Assembly: GCF_029633865.1 (NCBI RefSeq) | Contig: NC_079230.1 | Coordinates: forward strand, 33,465,150-33,529,149 | DNA: 64,000 nucleotides | Direction: 5' to 3' | From: Lampris incognitus | Taxonomy: Eukaryota; Chordata; Actinopteri; Lampriformes; Lampridae | In this document: positions 20,040-31,369 of the stretch, piece by piece | How the letters are laid out: the number at the start of each line of letters is the position of its first letter | Numbering within the stretch: the stretch's first letter is position 1 | Notes under the pieces: generated by a model | The model's database searches: none | The model's input: only the letters and a program-made list of their open reading frames with translations | What the model was told of the DNA's origin: nothing | Made by a program: the position numbers and the translations under genes

Positions 20040-20042
<3 letters not shown>
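19771..20042. other. No gene recognised
   Basis: CpG-containing sequence flanking the ISL2EU-like element. No domain seen. Confidence 0.4.

Positions 20043-20076
<34 letters not shown>
20043..20076. repeat. (CA)n microsatellite
   Basis: About 17 AC units. It is followed by CAGTGGCGATCCTAGA, which resembles a hAT terminal end but has no partner that I find. Confidence 0.9.
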
Positions 20077-20078
<2 letters not shown>

Positions 20079-20324
20079 GGCGATCCTAGACTCTGGGAGG
20101 CCCCAGGCAAAGAAGACCGTTGAGCCCCCCCTCCCCACACACACGCCCCACCGTGCCCCCATAAAATGCATTCAGTCAGTTCAGTCAGAAAGGCATTCGT
20201 TCAACTGCGCTATTCAACAATCATAACTTCTTACAAAAATAATAACAGTAGTACCAAAGAAGGAACAACAGCATCTAAATACGGTATGTAAAATCAAATA
20301 GGAACATCAAATAAAACAAAACAT

Positions 20325-20760
20325 TTCTCCCCTCTTGCCCTCTCCGTTCCTCTCGTGTTTTCTTGAGGTTTATTTTTAGGGTCTTCTTTCATTTTCATCA
20401 AAGTTATATCATCAAGCTTGGAAGCCCCAAAGTGCCTGAGAGTTATCTCAAATGGGCGTTGGCATTTCACATTACAGTATCTTCACAATACCTTACAATA
20501 TATTCAACATTACAATATATTCAACATTACAATATATTCAACATTACAATATATTCAACATTACAATATCTTCACGTTACAATATCTTTTTGTTGACATT
20601 CTAGTTGGACAAGATTTCTCTTTTCATCAAAGTTCTATCATCAAGCTTGTATTTCTCCCCTGCATTTGTCCTCTCTGTTTCTCCTCTCACGTTTTCTTGA
20701 TGGTTATTTTTAGGATCTTCTTTCGTTTTCATTCATTTCAAATTTTTATTCATTTTTTCA
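20325..20760. repeat. Diverged direct duplication, unit about 230-350 bp
   Basis: The block CTCTCCGTTCCTCTCGTG, TTTTCTTGAGGTTATTT-like, TCTTCTTTC, and ATCATCAAGCTTG recurs in order as TCTCTGTTTCTCCTCTCACG...ATCTTCTTTCG. ATCATCAAGCTTG occurs at 20408 and 20638. The first copy carries the 17-bp array at 20489-20590. Confidence 0.6.
20489..20590. repeat. 17-bp tandem array
   Basis: TTACAATATATTCAACA is repeated about six times. Confidence 0.9.
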
Positions 20761-20858
20761 TAGCGCATTGTTGGTGCTTCTCCAAACAGCGAGTGATGAT
20801 TGACAAGCAGATGTGACGTGACAGTGAGTGTGAGCACTCTGAACCCTGACCTAACCTT

Positions 20859-21165
20859 TTAGAAGTGCTGCCTTCGGGCCTTGGCTGCAGCAAACGCTGT
20901 CACCAGATCTCCCAGGTCCAGAGATCTTCTGACCTCCTGTTCAGGTGTCAGCGTACGTGATATGAACCCCATTGGCTTCTCACTTCCATCTTCCATCATG
21001 TGTGACAGCAGGGCGCCTGCTCCGTATGGTGAGGCATCACACGCCAGTACCAATTCTTTGTCAGCTGTGTAGTGACCTAAAACTTTGACTGAGATGAGCA
21101 ACTGCTTTGACTCCTGAAATGCTTCATGTTCTCTGTTCCAGGCCTATGGCACATCTTTCCATAAT
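20859..21165 (-). pseudogene. Ty3/Gypsy B RNase H fragment
   Basis: About 80 codons are open, starting within the palm/connection (MLISVKVLGHYTADKELV) and including the first RNase H Asp (LACDASPYGAGAL). The copy ends in a diverged C-terminal stretch, after EQEV, that no longer fits the family. Confidence 0.8.
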
Positions 21166-21171
21166 AGATGG

Positions 21172-22671
<1,500 letters not shown>

Positions 22672-23470
22672 TAACGGGGCTAGGCATATCGCAAGGTTAG
22701 GCAGGAATTTGTTATCGTAATTCAACAAGCCTACATATGCTTTCAGATTGGTCACTGTAGTTGGGGATGGGGCTTCCACTATGGCTCTCACCTTGCTCTC
22801 CACTGGAAGTAAGCCCTCAGCATCTACCTTGTGACCTAGGTACTCAACTTTGTCTTGCAGGAATGCACACTTACAACTGGGGAGTCACAGGCCCGCTTCT
22901 CTCAGTCGTTGGAGTACTTCGTCCAGTGTTCTCAGGTGTTCTGCTTCATCTCTCTCTGTTAGTAGAATGTCGTCCAAATATACAGTTACCTGGGGCAGGC
23001 CCTGCAGCAGGCTCTCCACACCGTTCTTTGAACGATGGCTGGTGCAGACGAAACTCCAAATGGTAGCCTATTGCAAGTGAACAAGCGTCTATTTGTGTTC
23101 ACTGTTAAGTACTTTTTGGATTCATCATCCAATTTGTTGGTAGGCGTGGCTTAAGTCAAGCTTGGAAAACTGTTTCTCTCCCTTTAGTGAACAGGTCTTC
23201 GACACGGGGAATCGGGTATTGCTCTAGTGAGGAGGCACTGTTTATTGTTAGTTTGTAGTCACCGCATATCCTGACCGAGCCTTCCGGCTTCAACACTGGG
23301 ACTATGGGTGCTGCCCACTGGGCATACTTAACTGGTGAAATTATGCCCTGCTTTAACAGTCTGCCTAGCTATTCTTCTACCTTTGCCCGGTAGGTGGCAA
23401 GATGCCCGACTTGCTAGAAGGAATGCGAAGCGGTGCGGTGGCCTCTCCCTTCCTGGTGTAGTGATCGCCG
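22672..23470 (-). pseudogene. Ty3/Gypsy B reverse transcriptase fragment
   Basis: No single long frame survives, but the minus strand reads VTVYLDDILLTE near 22980. The neighbouring text carries conserved RT stretches: thumb region downstream and a G-D-Y-type fingers region upstream at about 23270. Several indels and stops are present. Confidence 0.7.
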
Positions 23471-23539
23471 CGGGTCCATCAGGACCTTAGCATATGGCCG
23501 CTCCAACACAAATGTATCCGCAACAGCACCTTCTCATGG

Positions 23540-23777
23540 ATTTGCAATTTCCTCTGCGGAGGAAATGCCGCGTCCGCAATTTGGATTACCCTTGAGTTTT
23601 CCCGTATTTTCTCTGTTTGTTGGTGACTACCCGCAAAGCGACTCGCCGGACTCCTTTCGTTGCCGTGCGTGTTGTCCCGTTGGGCCTTTGTATGAACTGT
23701 TAATAAAGTACGCCAGTTTCGGCGAACTCTATCTCTGCTTGGTGTCGTGCTCTTGGGGTCTTCCACAAACCCTAACA
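23540..23777 (+). mobile_element. LTR fragment related to 4894-5143
   Basis: It shares TTTGGATTA, AATAAAGTACGCCAGTTTCGG and TGGTGTCGTGC...CTTGGGGTCTTCCACAAACC, ending CCTAACA. The upstream half is diverged and its start is not defined. Confidence 0.5.
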
Positions 23778-23959
23778 GTTATCTTTTGCAAAGGGGATAT
23801 GTGATGTCTTGAGTTGATGCAGTTGGAGGACAGTAGGGGGAGCTAGAGGACAAGATAGGATGTAAGTGACTTTAAGAGGGGAGAAGGAGTGTGACGTGGG
23901 TTGTTAAGTAAAGAAGCGTATGCTAACAGACGTGTGCCTTCGAGTGGTCCCTTAGCAAC

Positions 23960-25380
23960 ACGACAATGTGATATCCTAAATCTGGCGGTCTATTCCATTA
24001 CCTACCAACATGGGATCGCCGGGTCGAATCCCCGTGTTAGCTCCAGCTTGGTCGGGCGTCCCTACAGACACAATTGGCCATGTCTGCAGGTGGGAAGTCG
24101 GATGTGGGTATTTGTCCTGGTCGCTGCACTACCGCCTCCTCTAGTCGGTCGGGACGCCCCTCTATGGCGACAGAATAGTGCCAAAAAGCACTCGCGCGAT
24201 AAAACGTTCGGGCGTATTATATTATTTCACACACGTAGATATGAACTGCGAGCGCGCAAATTATCTCTGTGCGCGCGCACTCAGAGGAAACTGCTCCCCG
24301 AGAGAGGAAAAAAATGTTTAGAGCGAGGAGGAATCTGTGACCAGCGCGCCAAACAACCACTCGAAAATCACCCCGCTCTCTCCAAGTTGATTTCTGCTCG
24401 CGCGAAGTGAATTTCTGCTCTCTCGCCTGAAACTTTTGGCACAGTGGGGGAGGGAACCAGGGGTCGGTACTGGCTCTGCTGTGATTGGTCATTTCTGAAG
24501 AGCGACATTTGATTGACAGCCCTTTTCTCATGGAAGTCTGCTGAAACGAAGAAGACAACTGCGTCTGGGCAGAGGTTACTTCAGGTAAGAAACCCTTGGC
24601 TGAATTCGGGCATTTGTGATGAACGGAAACAGTGGCTTGTGTAAAATTTCATCTAGATAGAATGCACGCAGACTAATGCTGGTAATTAAGTTAACTACAC
24701 TACACAACATATTTCTCAGAAACATATTTTTATGAAACTCTACTAAAGCCACTATTTTCATTCATTGCAAATAGTCGAATTCAATCCAGGTTATCCTACC
24801 TGAGAAAAATGCCTGCTCAGCAGCGGAGTTCGAAAACGAAGTGGTAATGGCGTCTTCTTCAGGGACTGGGAGTTCACTTTCCCGGGCTTTCTGAAAGGAG
24901 GGCTGTCAATCAAATGTCGCTCTTCAGAAACGACCAATCACAGCAGAACCAGTACCGACCCCTGGTTCCCTCCCCCACTGTGCCAAACGTTTCAGGCGAG
25001 AGAGCAGAAATTCACTTCGCGCGAGCAGAAATTAACTTGGAGAGAGCGGAGTGATTTTCGAGTGGTTGTTTGGCGCGCTGGTCACAGATTCCTCCTCGCT
25101 CGCAGCATTTTTTTCCTCGCTCGGGGAGCAGTTTCCTCGGAGTGCGCGCGCACAGAGATAATTTGCGCGCTCGCAGTTCATATCTACGTGTGTGAAATAA
25201 TATAATACGCCCGAATGCACGTTTTATCGCGCGGGTGCTTTTTGGCACTATTCTGTCGCCATACACCCGGGATCGGAAGAGAGGGGGTGGAACAGCGACC
25301 GGGACGGCTCAAAAAGAGCGACGTAATTGGCCAGATACAATTGGGGAGAAAAGGGGGGGGAAATTGAAAAGAAAAAAAGT
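23960..25380 (+). repeat. tRNA-derived SINE split by an inverted-repeat element
   Basis: The left piece (about 23960-24164) reads GGCGGTCTATTCCATTACC, GGGTCGAATCCCCGTG and AGACACAATTGGCCATGTCTG. The right piece (25262-25380) continues with CCCGGGATCGG...GTAATTGGCCAGATACAATT and an A-rich end. The same SINE is at 61500-61700 without an insert. The head resembles a tRNA with a B box. Confidence 0.75.
24165..25261. mobile_element. 1.1-kb element with 363-bp inverted repeats (unclassified)
   Basis: The left arm (24165-24527) starts TGGCGACAGAATAGTGCC, and the right arm (24899-25261) is its inverted copy ending GGCACTATTCTGTCGCCA. TA lies immediately outside both ends, a likely TA target duplication. 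The arms are GC-rich with repeated GCGCGAGCAGAAA-type motifs. The 370-bp spacer has no coding sense. It behaves as a foldback-type MITE inserted in a SINE. Its superfamily is not clear; TA duplications occur in Tc1/mariner and others. Confidence 0.82.
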
Positions 25381-25415
25381 CAAGACACCAGTGAAAGTGA
25401 TCTTCTGGTGACATG

Positions 25416-25706
25416 TGTTAGAAGACTAGACTAATACTTTATGTCTATCTCTGCGCAGATGAAGTGGATTATTAAACCGTTATAAAGAATCGTACTGACT
25501 ACCGAACTTCTGCTGGAGGGAAAAATGCAGGCTTCGTTTATTCGGTCGTTTTGGGAGAAGAAGAAAATGAACAGCGTCTCAGTGACGTAATCAATCCACG
25601 CATGCAAGCGCAACACCGCCCACTTGTGGACAAACAAAGTCGTAAACAAAATAATAGTACACAGTAACACATAGTCATACAAATACACTGGTGTTATATC
25701 TCAACA
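25416..25706 (-). repeat. Copia 3' LTR
   Basis: TGTTAGAAGACTAGAC...ATATCTCAACA on the plus strand. Differences from the other LTR lie mainly near its right end. Confidence 0.95.
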
Positions 25707-25805
25707 CTCCCACTTATGAATCATGAGCTTACTGTATACCTTTTCATATTCATAGAACAAAAAAAAAAACAAAAAAAACTTGGTATAACCCATACCACTC
25801 ACATT

Positions 25806-27923
25806 TCACACACCAAACATTGCCTTAGCAAATGTCTTCAGTTTTACCTTGGATGCGGGCTTCGTCATTACATCCATCTGGTGTAAAATCAAGTCATATT
25901 GAGCCGCCTTCTGTAGAAGCACTCGAACACTTGTTAGGTTGGCTGTTGGCGAAAATGTCTCCCCATAATCCACCCCAGCTCTCTGGCTATATCCCTTTGC
26001 TACAAATCTAGCCTTGTACTTGTCGTGTCCGTCTATATCTGTCTTTATCGAATACACCCACCTTCCTCCCACTGTTTTCTTGCCCTCTGGCAATTTCGTA
26101 AGGGTGAATGTTTTGTTGTCTCTTAGAGACTCCATTTCCTCGTCCATTGTCCTGGACCACTTTTCTGATTCTGGCGATTCCATGGCCTCTTTAAAGGTCA
26201 GAGGGACACCGCACACTGCCCTGTATGCATCATCTATAGTAGTGAGTGAGCTGTCATCACTGTCGCCCTGACTATAGTCAATCAGGTATCTCGGAGGGTT
26301 GCGTTCCCTTTGGGGGTACCTCCCACTGGCTGAGGCTTGTGACGTCACCCTTGGGTGCTCCTCGTCATCATCCTCGGGTGCTGACTGTGTACCGTCAGTC
26401 TGTACATTTTTCTGTACTCTAGGCTGAGTTGCAGCTGTCTCAACAGACTTTCTCTCTCTTACCCAGTCTTCTGGGTGCAGACCTGGTGTCTGAGTCTCAT
26501 TTTCACTAGTTGCCTTGTGTACAAACTTAACTAGTCTGTGTTTCTGTACTTTCTCTTGGTCAGGGTAGTAGACTAGGTAGGCCGGGCTGTTCTTGTCGTG
26601 TCCTACAAAACGCCCCCTCTCACATCTAGAATCTAACTTTCCCTTGTCCTGCTGGTAAGCATAGCATTCTGTCCCGAACTTTTGCATTCTAGCCATGTTG
26701 CACTTTTTTCCTGTCATTGCCGTGTATGGCGTAGTGCCTGTGTGCTTGTTGAAGCATCTGTTTCTGGTGTGGGCTGCCTCCTGTACAGCATAATGCCAGA
26801 GGCTCTTTGGTAGACCACTATCTATTAGCATACACCTTGCCATCTCGAATAGTGTGCGTCCTTCTCTCTCTGCAACGCCATTTTGATGGGGAGAGTATGG
26901 GCAGGACGTCTCATGTCTTATTTTGTTCCGTCTCAACAGGGTTTGAAACTCCTTGCCTGTAAACTCAGTTCCATTATCTGACCTTATGCATTTCACTGTC
27001 CCATAGGGAGCTACATCTGCCAGGAATTTCTCGGTCGCTTGCACTGTGTCACTCTTTGTTTTTAAGAAATAAACACACACTGCCCCTGTGCACACATCTG
27101 TAAATGATTGCATGTACCTGAAACCATTAATGGACTCGTTTGCCACAGGACCGGCTAAATCAGTGTTTACCAACTCCAGTGGTGTCTTGGCTTTGTCTAT
27201 AGATTTCCTGTTCCTGTTTTGGGTAAACTTCCCTTCTATGCATACTGCACACTCTTTGTCAGGTTTACACACTTTACCCTTTATATGCATAACATCAGTG
27301 ATATCCTGTAGCTTTATGATATCGTCATAGTTGCAGTGGCCCATTATCTCATGCCAAGTTTCTATATCATGGCTCACATGGCACTTTTCAACAACACATT
27401 CAGTTTGCAAATAGTACATTTTCCCCTGTACAAAAATGTCAAACCTGGTACCATCCGGTGACATCAGGGCATCTCTGCCCTCTTCGAAGAACACACTGGC
27501 TCCGTGTGCTGTCGCAGACTTCACAGAGAAGAGCTCTTGGGGGTACGATGGAATATATGGTGCGTTCCGCAGTGTCACTCTACACCGTCGCCCCTCACTG
27601 TCGAGCAGACATACCGTAGCATCTCCCCTGCCCTGCACCTCACCAAAGGTGCGCTTACCGTCCGCCAGCTCCATGCAGTGTTTCTCTGGCTCGAACGAAC
27701 TGTCAAAGCTCTTGAACTTCTTCTTATCATTGACTATGTGGGAAGAAGCCCCACAGTCCACAATCAATCCTGGTTTGAACTTTTGCCGTCGTCCTGGTCC
27801 TGCTGAGCTGGACCAGCCTGCACTCTGAAGATGTAGTTCTCTTCTTCCGCAGCATTCCCCGGTCCCTGACCTCGACCTGCTCCGTGACCACCACCGCCGC
27901 CGCCACCTTGCTCGCGTGCACAC
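25806..27923 (-). CDS. Copia Pol: protease and integrase, RT truncated
   Basis: This minus-strand frame has 705 codons and no stop. In order: protease (LIVDCGASSHIVND), GAG-pre-integrase zinc region (ETWHEIMGHCNYDDI and CAVCIEGK), integrase core (LELVNTDLAGPV, KCIRSDNGTEFTG and HQNGVAEREGRTLFE giving D, D and E), a low-complexity linker, and the start of the RT (WSRTMDEEMESL, then GRWVYSIKTD, KARFVAKGYSQ, and ILHQMDV). At that point the frame continues directly with MTKPASKVKLKTFAKAMFGV and stops. That tail is the form in which Copia RNase H domains normally end. RT palm, thumb and RNase H are therefore missing, apparently by an in-frame deletion. The frame overlaps gag; its first codons before the protease are probably not translated. 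Confidence 0.92.
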   Translation of the reverse strand: MCTRARWRRRWWSRSRSRSGTGECCGRRELHLQSAGWSSSAGPGRRQKFKPGLIVDCGASSHIVNDKKKFKSFDSSFEPEKHCMELADGKRTFGEVQGRGDATVCLLDSEGRRCRVTLRNAPYIPSYPQELFSVKSATAHGASVFFEEGRDALMSPDGTRFDIFVQGKMYYLQTECVVEKCHVSHDIETWHEIMGHCNYDDIIKLQDITDVMHIKGKVCKPDKECAVCIEGKFTQNRNRKSIDKAKTPLELVNTDLAGPVANESINGFRYMQSFTDVCTGAVCVYFLKTKSDTVQATEKFLADVAPYGTVKCIRSDNGTEFTGKEFQTLLRRNKIRHETSCPYSPHQNGVAEREGRTLFEMARCMLIDSGLPKSLWHYAVQEAAHTRNRCFNKHTGTTPYTAMTGKKCNMARMQKFGTECYAYQQDKGKLDSRCERGRFVGHDKNSPAYLVYYPDQEKVQKHRLVKFVHKATSENETQTPGLHPEDWVRERKSVETAATQPRVQKNVQTDGTQSAPEDDDEEHPRVTSQASASGRYPQRERNPPRYLIDYSQGDSDDSSLTTIDDAYRAVCGVPLTFKEAMESPESEKWSRTMDEEMESLRDNKTFTLTKLPEGKKTVGGRWVYSIKTDIDGHDKYKARFVAKGYSQRAGVDYGETFSPTANLTSVRVLLQKAAQYDLILHQMDVMTKPASKVKLKTFAKAMFGV

Positions 27924-28729
27924 CTGGCTCCATCAGCGCGGTCCTTCTTCTTGCACGCTTTGTGACCCTTGACCCGGCAGAAGCTGCACCACACGCTGCG
28001 TGAACAGTCCGATTTCCGATGGCCTTTGTCACCGCATTGCCAGCGCACCGTTTGTTCATCATCTCCCTCCCAGCGTTTCACTGGCTTTTTCTGAGGCGCT
28101 GCGTGGGCCTTCATCACCCTCTCGGACGTCTCGTCCGATGCTGTAGCATTAGCTACATCTTCAGCCGCCTCGAAGTTTCTCAATTTGACCTTAAATTGTC
28201 CCAATGTCAACTCACTGTCGCCATGTGTCACCATTAGAGTGAATGGCTTATATCTCTCGGGTAACCCCCTCATCACCATGGCCATCATTAGTCCCTCAGT
28301 CGGTGCTTCTCCCGCCCCTTTTAGAGCCGTAATGATTTGTTCAGCTCGGATAATGTATTCGGTTATCGTCTCATTATCAGCTTTCTTTAGCCCAGTCAGT
28401 GTTACATACAGAGTGACAATCCGGGGTCTGCCCTTACCAATGTAATGTTCCCGCAACACCCGTAGACTCTCTCTACCTTTGTTCTTCGTTTCTCTGAAGA
28501 TCAGTCCCAAGCTTGTGTTGTCCAATAAAGGCGCCAATGCGCAGTAGGCGTCCGCGTTCCGCTCCTCGTCTAGGGCCTGCTCTTCCACTGTCAAAGGTCC
28601 CGCGGGCTCGGGAAGGATGGTGGTTTTCAGCCCCACACCATGCATGCAACAGAGCATTCGCTCTTCCCACAGTTCATACTCATCGGCCTGTCCGTTGAAT
28701 GTGGGCCACCTGCTCTTCTTTCGCTCCAT
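27764..28729 (-). CDS. Copia Gag
   Basis: An ATG at 28729 (minus strand) opens 321 codons without a stop. The start MERKKSRWPTFNGQADEY and the stretch LGLIFRETKNKGRESLRVL match the Copia UBN2-type Gag. A CCHC-like zinc knuckle follows (RWQCGDKGHRKSDCSRS), in which the first Cys of the usual C-x2-C is not at the expected distance. It ends in a Gly-rich, Ala-rich tail. The stop lies 160 bp inside the pol frame, which is in the -1 register relative to gag. That arrangement fits programmed -1 frameshifting, although a simple indel is possible. Confidence 0.88.
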   Translation of the reverse strand: MERKKSRWPTFNGQADEYELWEERMLCCMHGVGLKTTILPEPAGPLTVEEQALDEERNADAYCALAPLLDNTSLGLIFRETKNKGRESLRVLREHYIGKGRPRIVTLYVTLTGLKKADNETITEYIIRAEQIITALKGAGEAPTEGLMMAMVMRGLPERYKPFTLMVTHGDSELTLGQFKVKLRNFEAAEDVANATASDETSERVMKAHAAPQKKPVKRWEGDDEQTVRWQCGDKGHRKSDCSRSVWCSFCRVKGHKACKKKDRADGARCAREQGGGGGGGHGAGRGQGPGNAAEEENYIFRVQAGPAQQDQDDGKSSNQD

Positions 28730-28924
28730 CTCCCTAGGTAGCGTTAGCTTCGCTTAGCGTTCCGTTAGCTTCCCGATAGCCTCTCTCGATGCTAACTAGC
28801 TTCACACTTGCTAACTTGCTACTCCGTGCTAACCTGCGCGCATCCCGCCATCCGAGGTTATCACACTTCGTGTACTTCTTTTATCACACTACTAAATAAT
28901 CCAACGTTATCTGGGCCCGTAACC

Positions 28925-29213
28925 TGTTAGAAGACTAGACTAATACTTTATGTCTATCTCTGCGCAGATGAAGTGGATTATTACACCGTTATAAAGAATC
29001 GTACTGACTACCGAACTTCTGCTGGAGGGAAAAATGGAGGCTTCGTTTATTCGGTCGTTTTGGGAGAAGAAGAAAATGAACAGCGTCTCAGTGACGTAAT
29101 CAATCCACGCATGCAAGCGCAACACCGCCCACTTGTGGACAAACAAAGTCGTAAACAAAATAATAGTACATAGTAACACAGTCATACACATACACTGGTG
29201 TTATATCTCAACA
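28925..29213 (-). repeat. Copia 5' LTR
   Basis: Direct repeat of 25416-25706. The adjacent inner sequence (minus strand GGTTACGGGCCCAGATAACG) is the expected place of the primer-binding site; I do not assign a tRNA. Confidence 0.95.
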
Positions 29214-29269
29214 ACATGTGTCTTTAAAGGTAGCGTGCTTCCTGTGAGAGGACAGCATCAGCATGTTAT

Positions 29270-29380
29270 AAAATACTGTAACGGAGATATAATAATAATA
29301 GTGATGATAATAATAATAATGAAATACTGTAACGGATATATAATAATAATGATAATAATAATAATAAAATACTGTAACGG

Positions 29381-29411
<31 letters not shown>

Positions 29412-29545
29412 CAATACTGTAACGGGTATATAATAATGATAATAATAATAATGAAATACTGTAACGGATATATAATAATAATAATAATAATAATACTAAA
29501 ATACTGTAACGGAGATATAGTAATTATGATAAAATACTGTAACGG

Positions 29546-29582
<37 letters not shown>

Positions 29583-29597
29583 TACTGTAACGGATAT

Positions 29598-29628
<31 letters not shown>

Positions 29629-29878
29629 AATACTGTAACGGATATATAGTAATAATAATAAAATACTGTAATGGATATATTATAATAATAATAAAATACT
29701 GTAACGGATATATAATAATAATAATAAAATACTGTAACGGATATTTAATAATAATAATAATAATGAAATACTGTAACGGATATATAGTAATAATAATAAA
29801 ATACTGTAACGATATATAATAATAGTAATAATAAAAAACTGTAACGGATATATTATAATAATAAAGTACTGTAACGGT
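29270..29878. repeat. AT-rich tandem array of ACTGTAACGGATATA with variable (TAA)n
   Basis: About 16 units of AAATACTGTAACGGATATA, each followed by a run of AAT triplets of different length (roughly 20-50 bp per unit). The single open frame through it is a by-product of the triplet runs. Confidence 0.92.
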
Positions 29879-29889
29879 CTGAGTGACGT

Positions 29890-29998
29890 GTTGGTTTTGG
29901 TACTTCAGGGGCGGTACAGTACTTCAGGCGCTACAGTACTTCATGGGTGCTACAGTACTTCAGGCGCTACAGTACTTCGGGGGCGCTGCGGTACTTCA
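29890..29998. repeat. Short tandem of GGTACTTCAGG / GCTACAGTACTTCA
   Basis: Five imperfect units of about 20-25 bp directly follow the preceding array. Confidence 0.75.
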
Positions 29999-30261
29999 AC
30001 GTAACGACTTTGCTTTATTGTATTAACATAAACGGGTAAAGACGCTCTCCGTGGGGCTGGGGCACGGTGGTTACCCACATGCTGACCCACTTTGGTCCTA
30101 TGGTTTGATTTAAATGCAGGTGACGTCATGAGAAGGACAGAATTTAGAAGCGACACGTAAGCGACAGACTCCAAACAGCTCAGATAAACGCTTCACGTCG
30201 CTTCGCGTGTAATTCTGATGTGTAAATGATATAACAAACATATCCACCACCTCAGCACGCC

Positions 30262-30343
30262 GCTGCGATGGCCGAGTGGTTAAGGCGTTGGACTTGAAAT
30301 CCAATGGGATCTTCCCGCGCAGGTTCGAACCCTGCTCGCAGCG
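30262..30343 (+). tRNA. tRNA-Ser (anticodon TGA)
   Basis: This 82-nt gene has acceptor stem GCTGCGA pairing with TCGCAGC and discriminator G. The A box is TGGCCGAGTGG and the B box is GGTTCGAACCC. The anticodon loop CTTGAAA carries TGA at 30295-30297, and the long variable arm is typical of tRNA-Ser. No mismatch is seen in the stems, so it looks functional. No strong T-run terminator lies in the first 40 bases downstream (only TTT). Not interrupted by an intron. Confidence 0.96.
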
Positions 30344-30719
30344 AATGAGCTCTTTGGTGGGCAGGGTTGCTCCTCTTTAGCGTCAGAAAGACCCAGAATT
30401 GACATGTTTTTCACATGTTAACGACCACGGCAGCAAATAATCACTACTTTTATCTTGTAAGTTCATTTCCTTCGTCATCCTCTGTGCACCTCTTCAACAA
30501 GTGTACAAGACTGAAATAAAATTACTCATGTCACATCAGGATAGGCTGGGAAACACGTGATCAGAGCAGGCTTTGTATTCGGCTGAAGGAATAAAGGCTG
30601 TGGAGCAAGCGAGACGAAGAGCTTGGTCTTGAAACAAGCCACTGGCAGTAAGACAGCGTTGCCTGTATTACTGACTGCACTGTGATTACAGTACCAATCA
30701 CATGAATGCACTGTGTTGT
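30344..30719. other. No gene recognised
   Basis: I see no domain or repeat structure downstream of the tRNA. Confidence 0.4.
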
Positions 30720-30935
30720 TGACTGGTTTTTTTTTTATAAATGTAATTATTTATTTATTTATCTATCTATTTATTTGTTTATGCTATTCTCTTATCTCCG
30801 TTTTTGTATGTTTTCGGTGGTGTCGTTTTCTTTTGGATGTATTTTTTGTGTTTTGTGTTGCACTGCTGTGGGCTGGGAGAAACGAATTTCGTCTCTTTTG
30901 TGTATGAAAGTACGTGACTGAGATTCTGTACATGA
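30720..30935. repeat. LINE-like dispersed repeat tail, second copy
   Basis: A T-rich stretch with TTTA repeats leads to TTGTGTTGCACTGCTGTGGG and GGAGAAACGAATTTCG, matching 4035-4065. No coding region is attached. Confidence 0.5.
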
Positions 30936-31369
30936 CGGATTCTGATATATAGATAAAGCAAAATACAGAACCTGTTTGATCACCTGACTTTCCAGCCTGC
31001 GTGTTATTTTGATTTTTCTGTTCAAGTTTCTTGGGAACTCTTGGCTTTTTGTTCCATCCATCCAAATTTAACCACTGTACAGGTGGGTACAACATGCAGA
31101 CTTCCTCATGTGTGTCCTTCAGGACGAACAATTACGTTGAATCCATTTCATAGAGTAAAGTGAAATTCTTATGCTCTGGCTCTCCCTGCCTTAAAACAAA
31201 GGACACACGTATCACCCCCCCCCCAAAAAAAAGCAAACCCAAAAAACAAAAACAAAAGCAAAACTACAGACCTACATAGACTATGCACACATGGAGTCAT
31301 AATTTACATACACGATATGTAAAGTACAGGGTGTGTATGGGTGGGTCAGATGTCAACTAGTGAAGACTT
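30936..31369. other. No gene; dispersed-repeat-like fragment at 31130-31270
   Basis: The fragment AGAGTAAAGTGAAATTCTTATG and a C-rich/A-rich tract look retroposon-like, but I find no second copy here to prove it. Confidence 0.3.

Larger units (their letters stand above)
25416..29213 (-). mobile_element. Ty1/Copia element with intact ends and 5-bp target duplication
   Basis: LTRs of 291 and 289 bp (25416-25706, 28925-29213) differ at only about five places. ACATG lies outside both ends (25411-25415, 29214-29218). On the minus strand a purine run (AAGTGGGAG) precedes the 3' LTR. Gag and pol frames are open, but pol lacks most of RT and all of RNase H except the last residues. High LTR identity says it inserted recently. 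Confidence 0.95.

Noticed and set aside
20418-20816. 132-codon frame
   Set aside because: It crosses the 17-bp array and a duplicated T-rich segment; low complexity.
23690-23777. LTR of Gypsy B
   Set aside because: Its poly(A) signal and match to 4894-5143 give a plus orientation, opposite to Gypsy B, so it belongs to another family.
29133-29819. 228-codon Ile/Tyr-rich membrane protein
   Set aside because: It is translation of (TAA/AAT)n plus ACTGTAACGG units.
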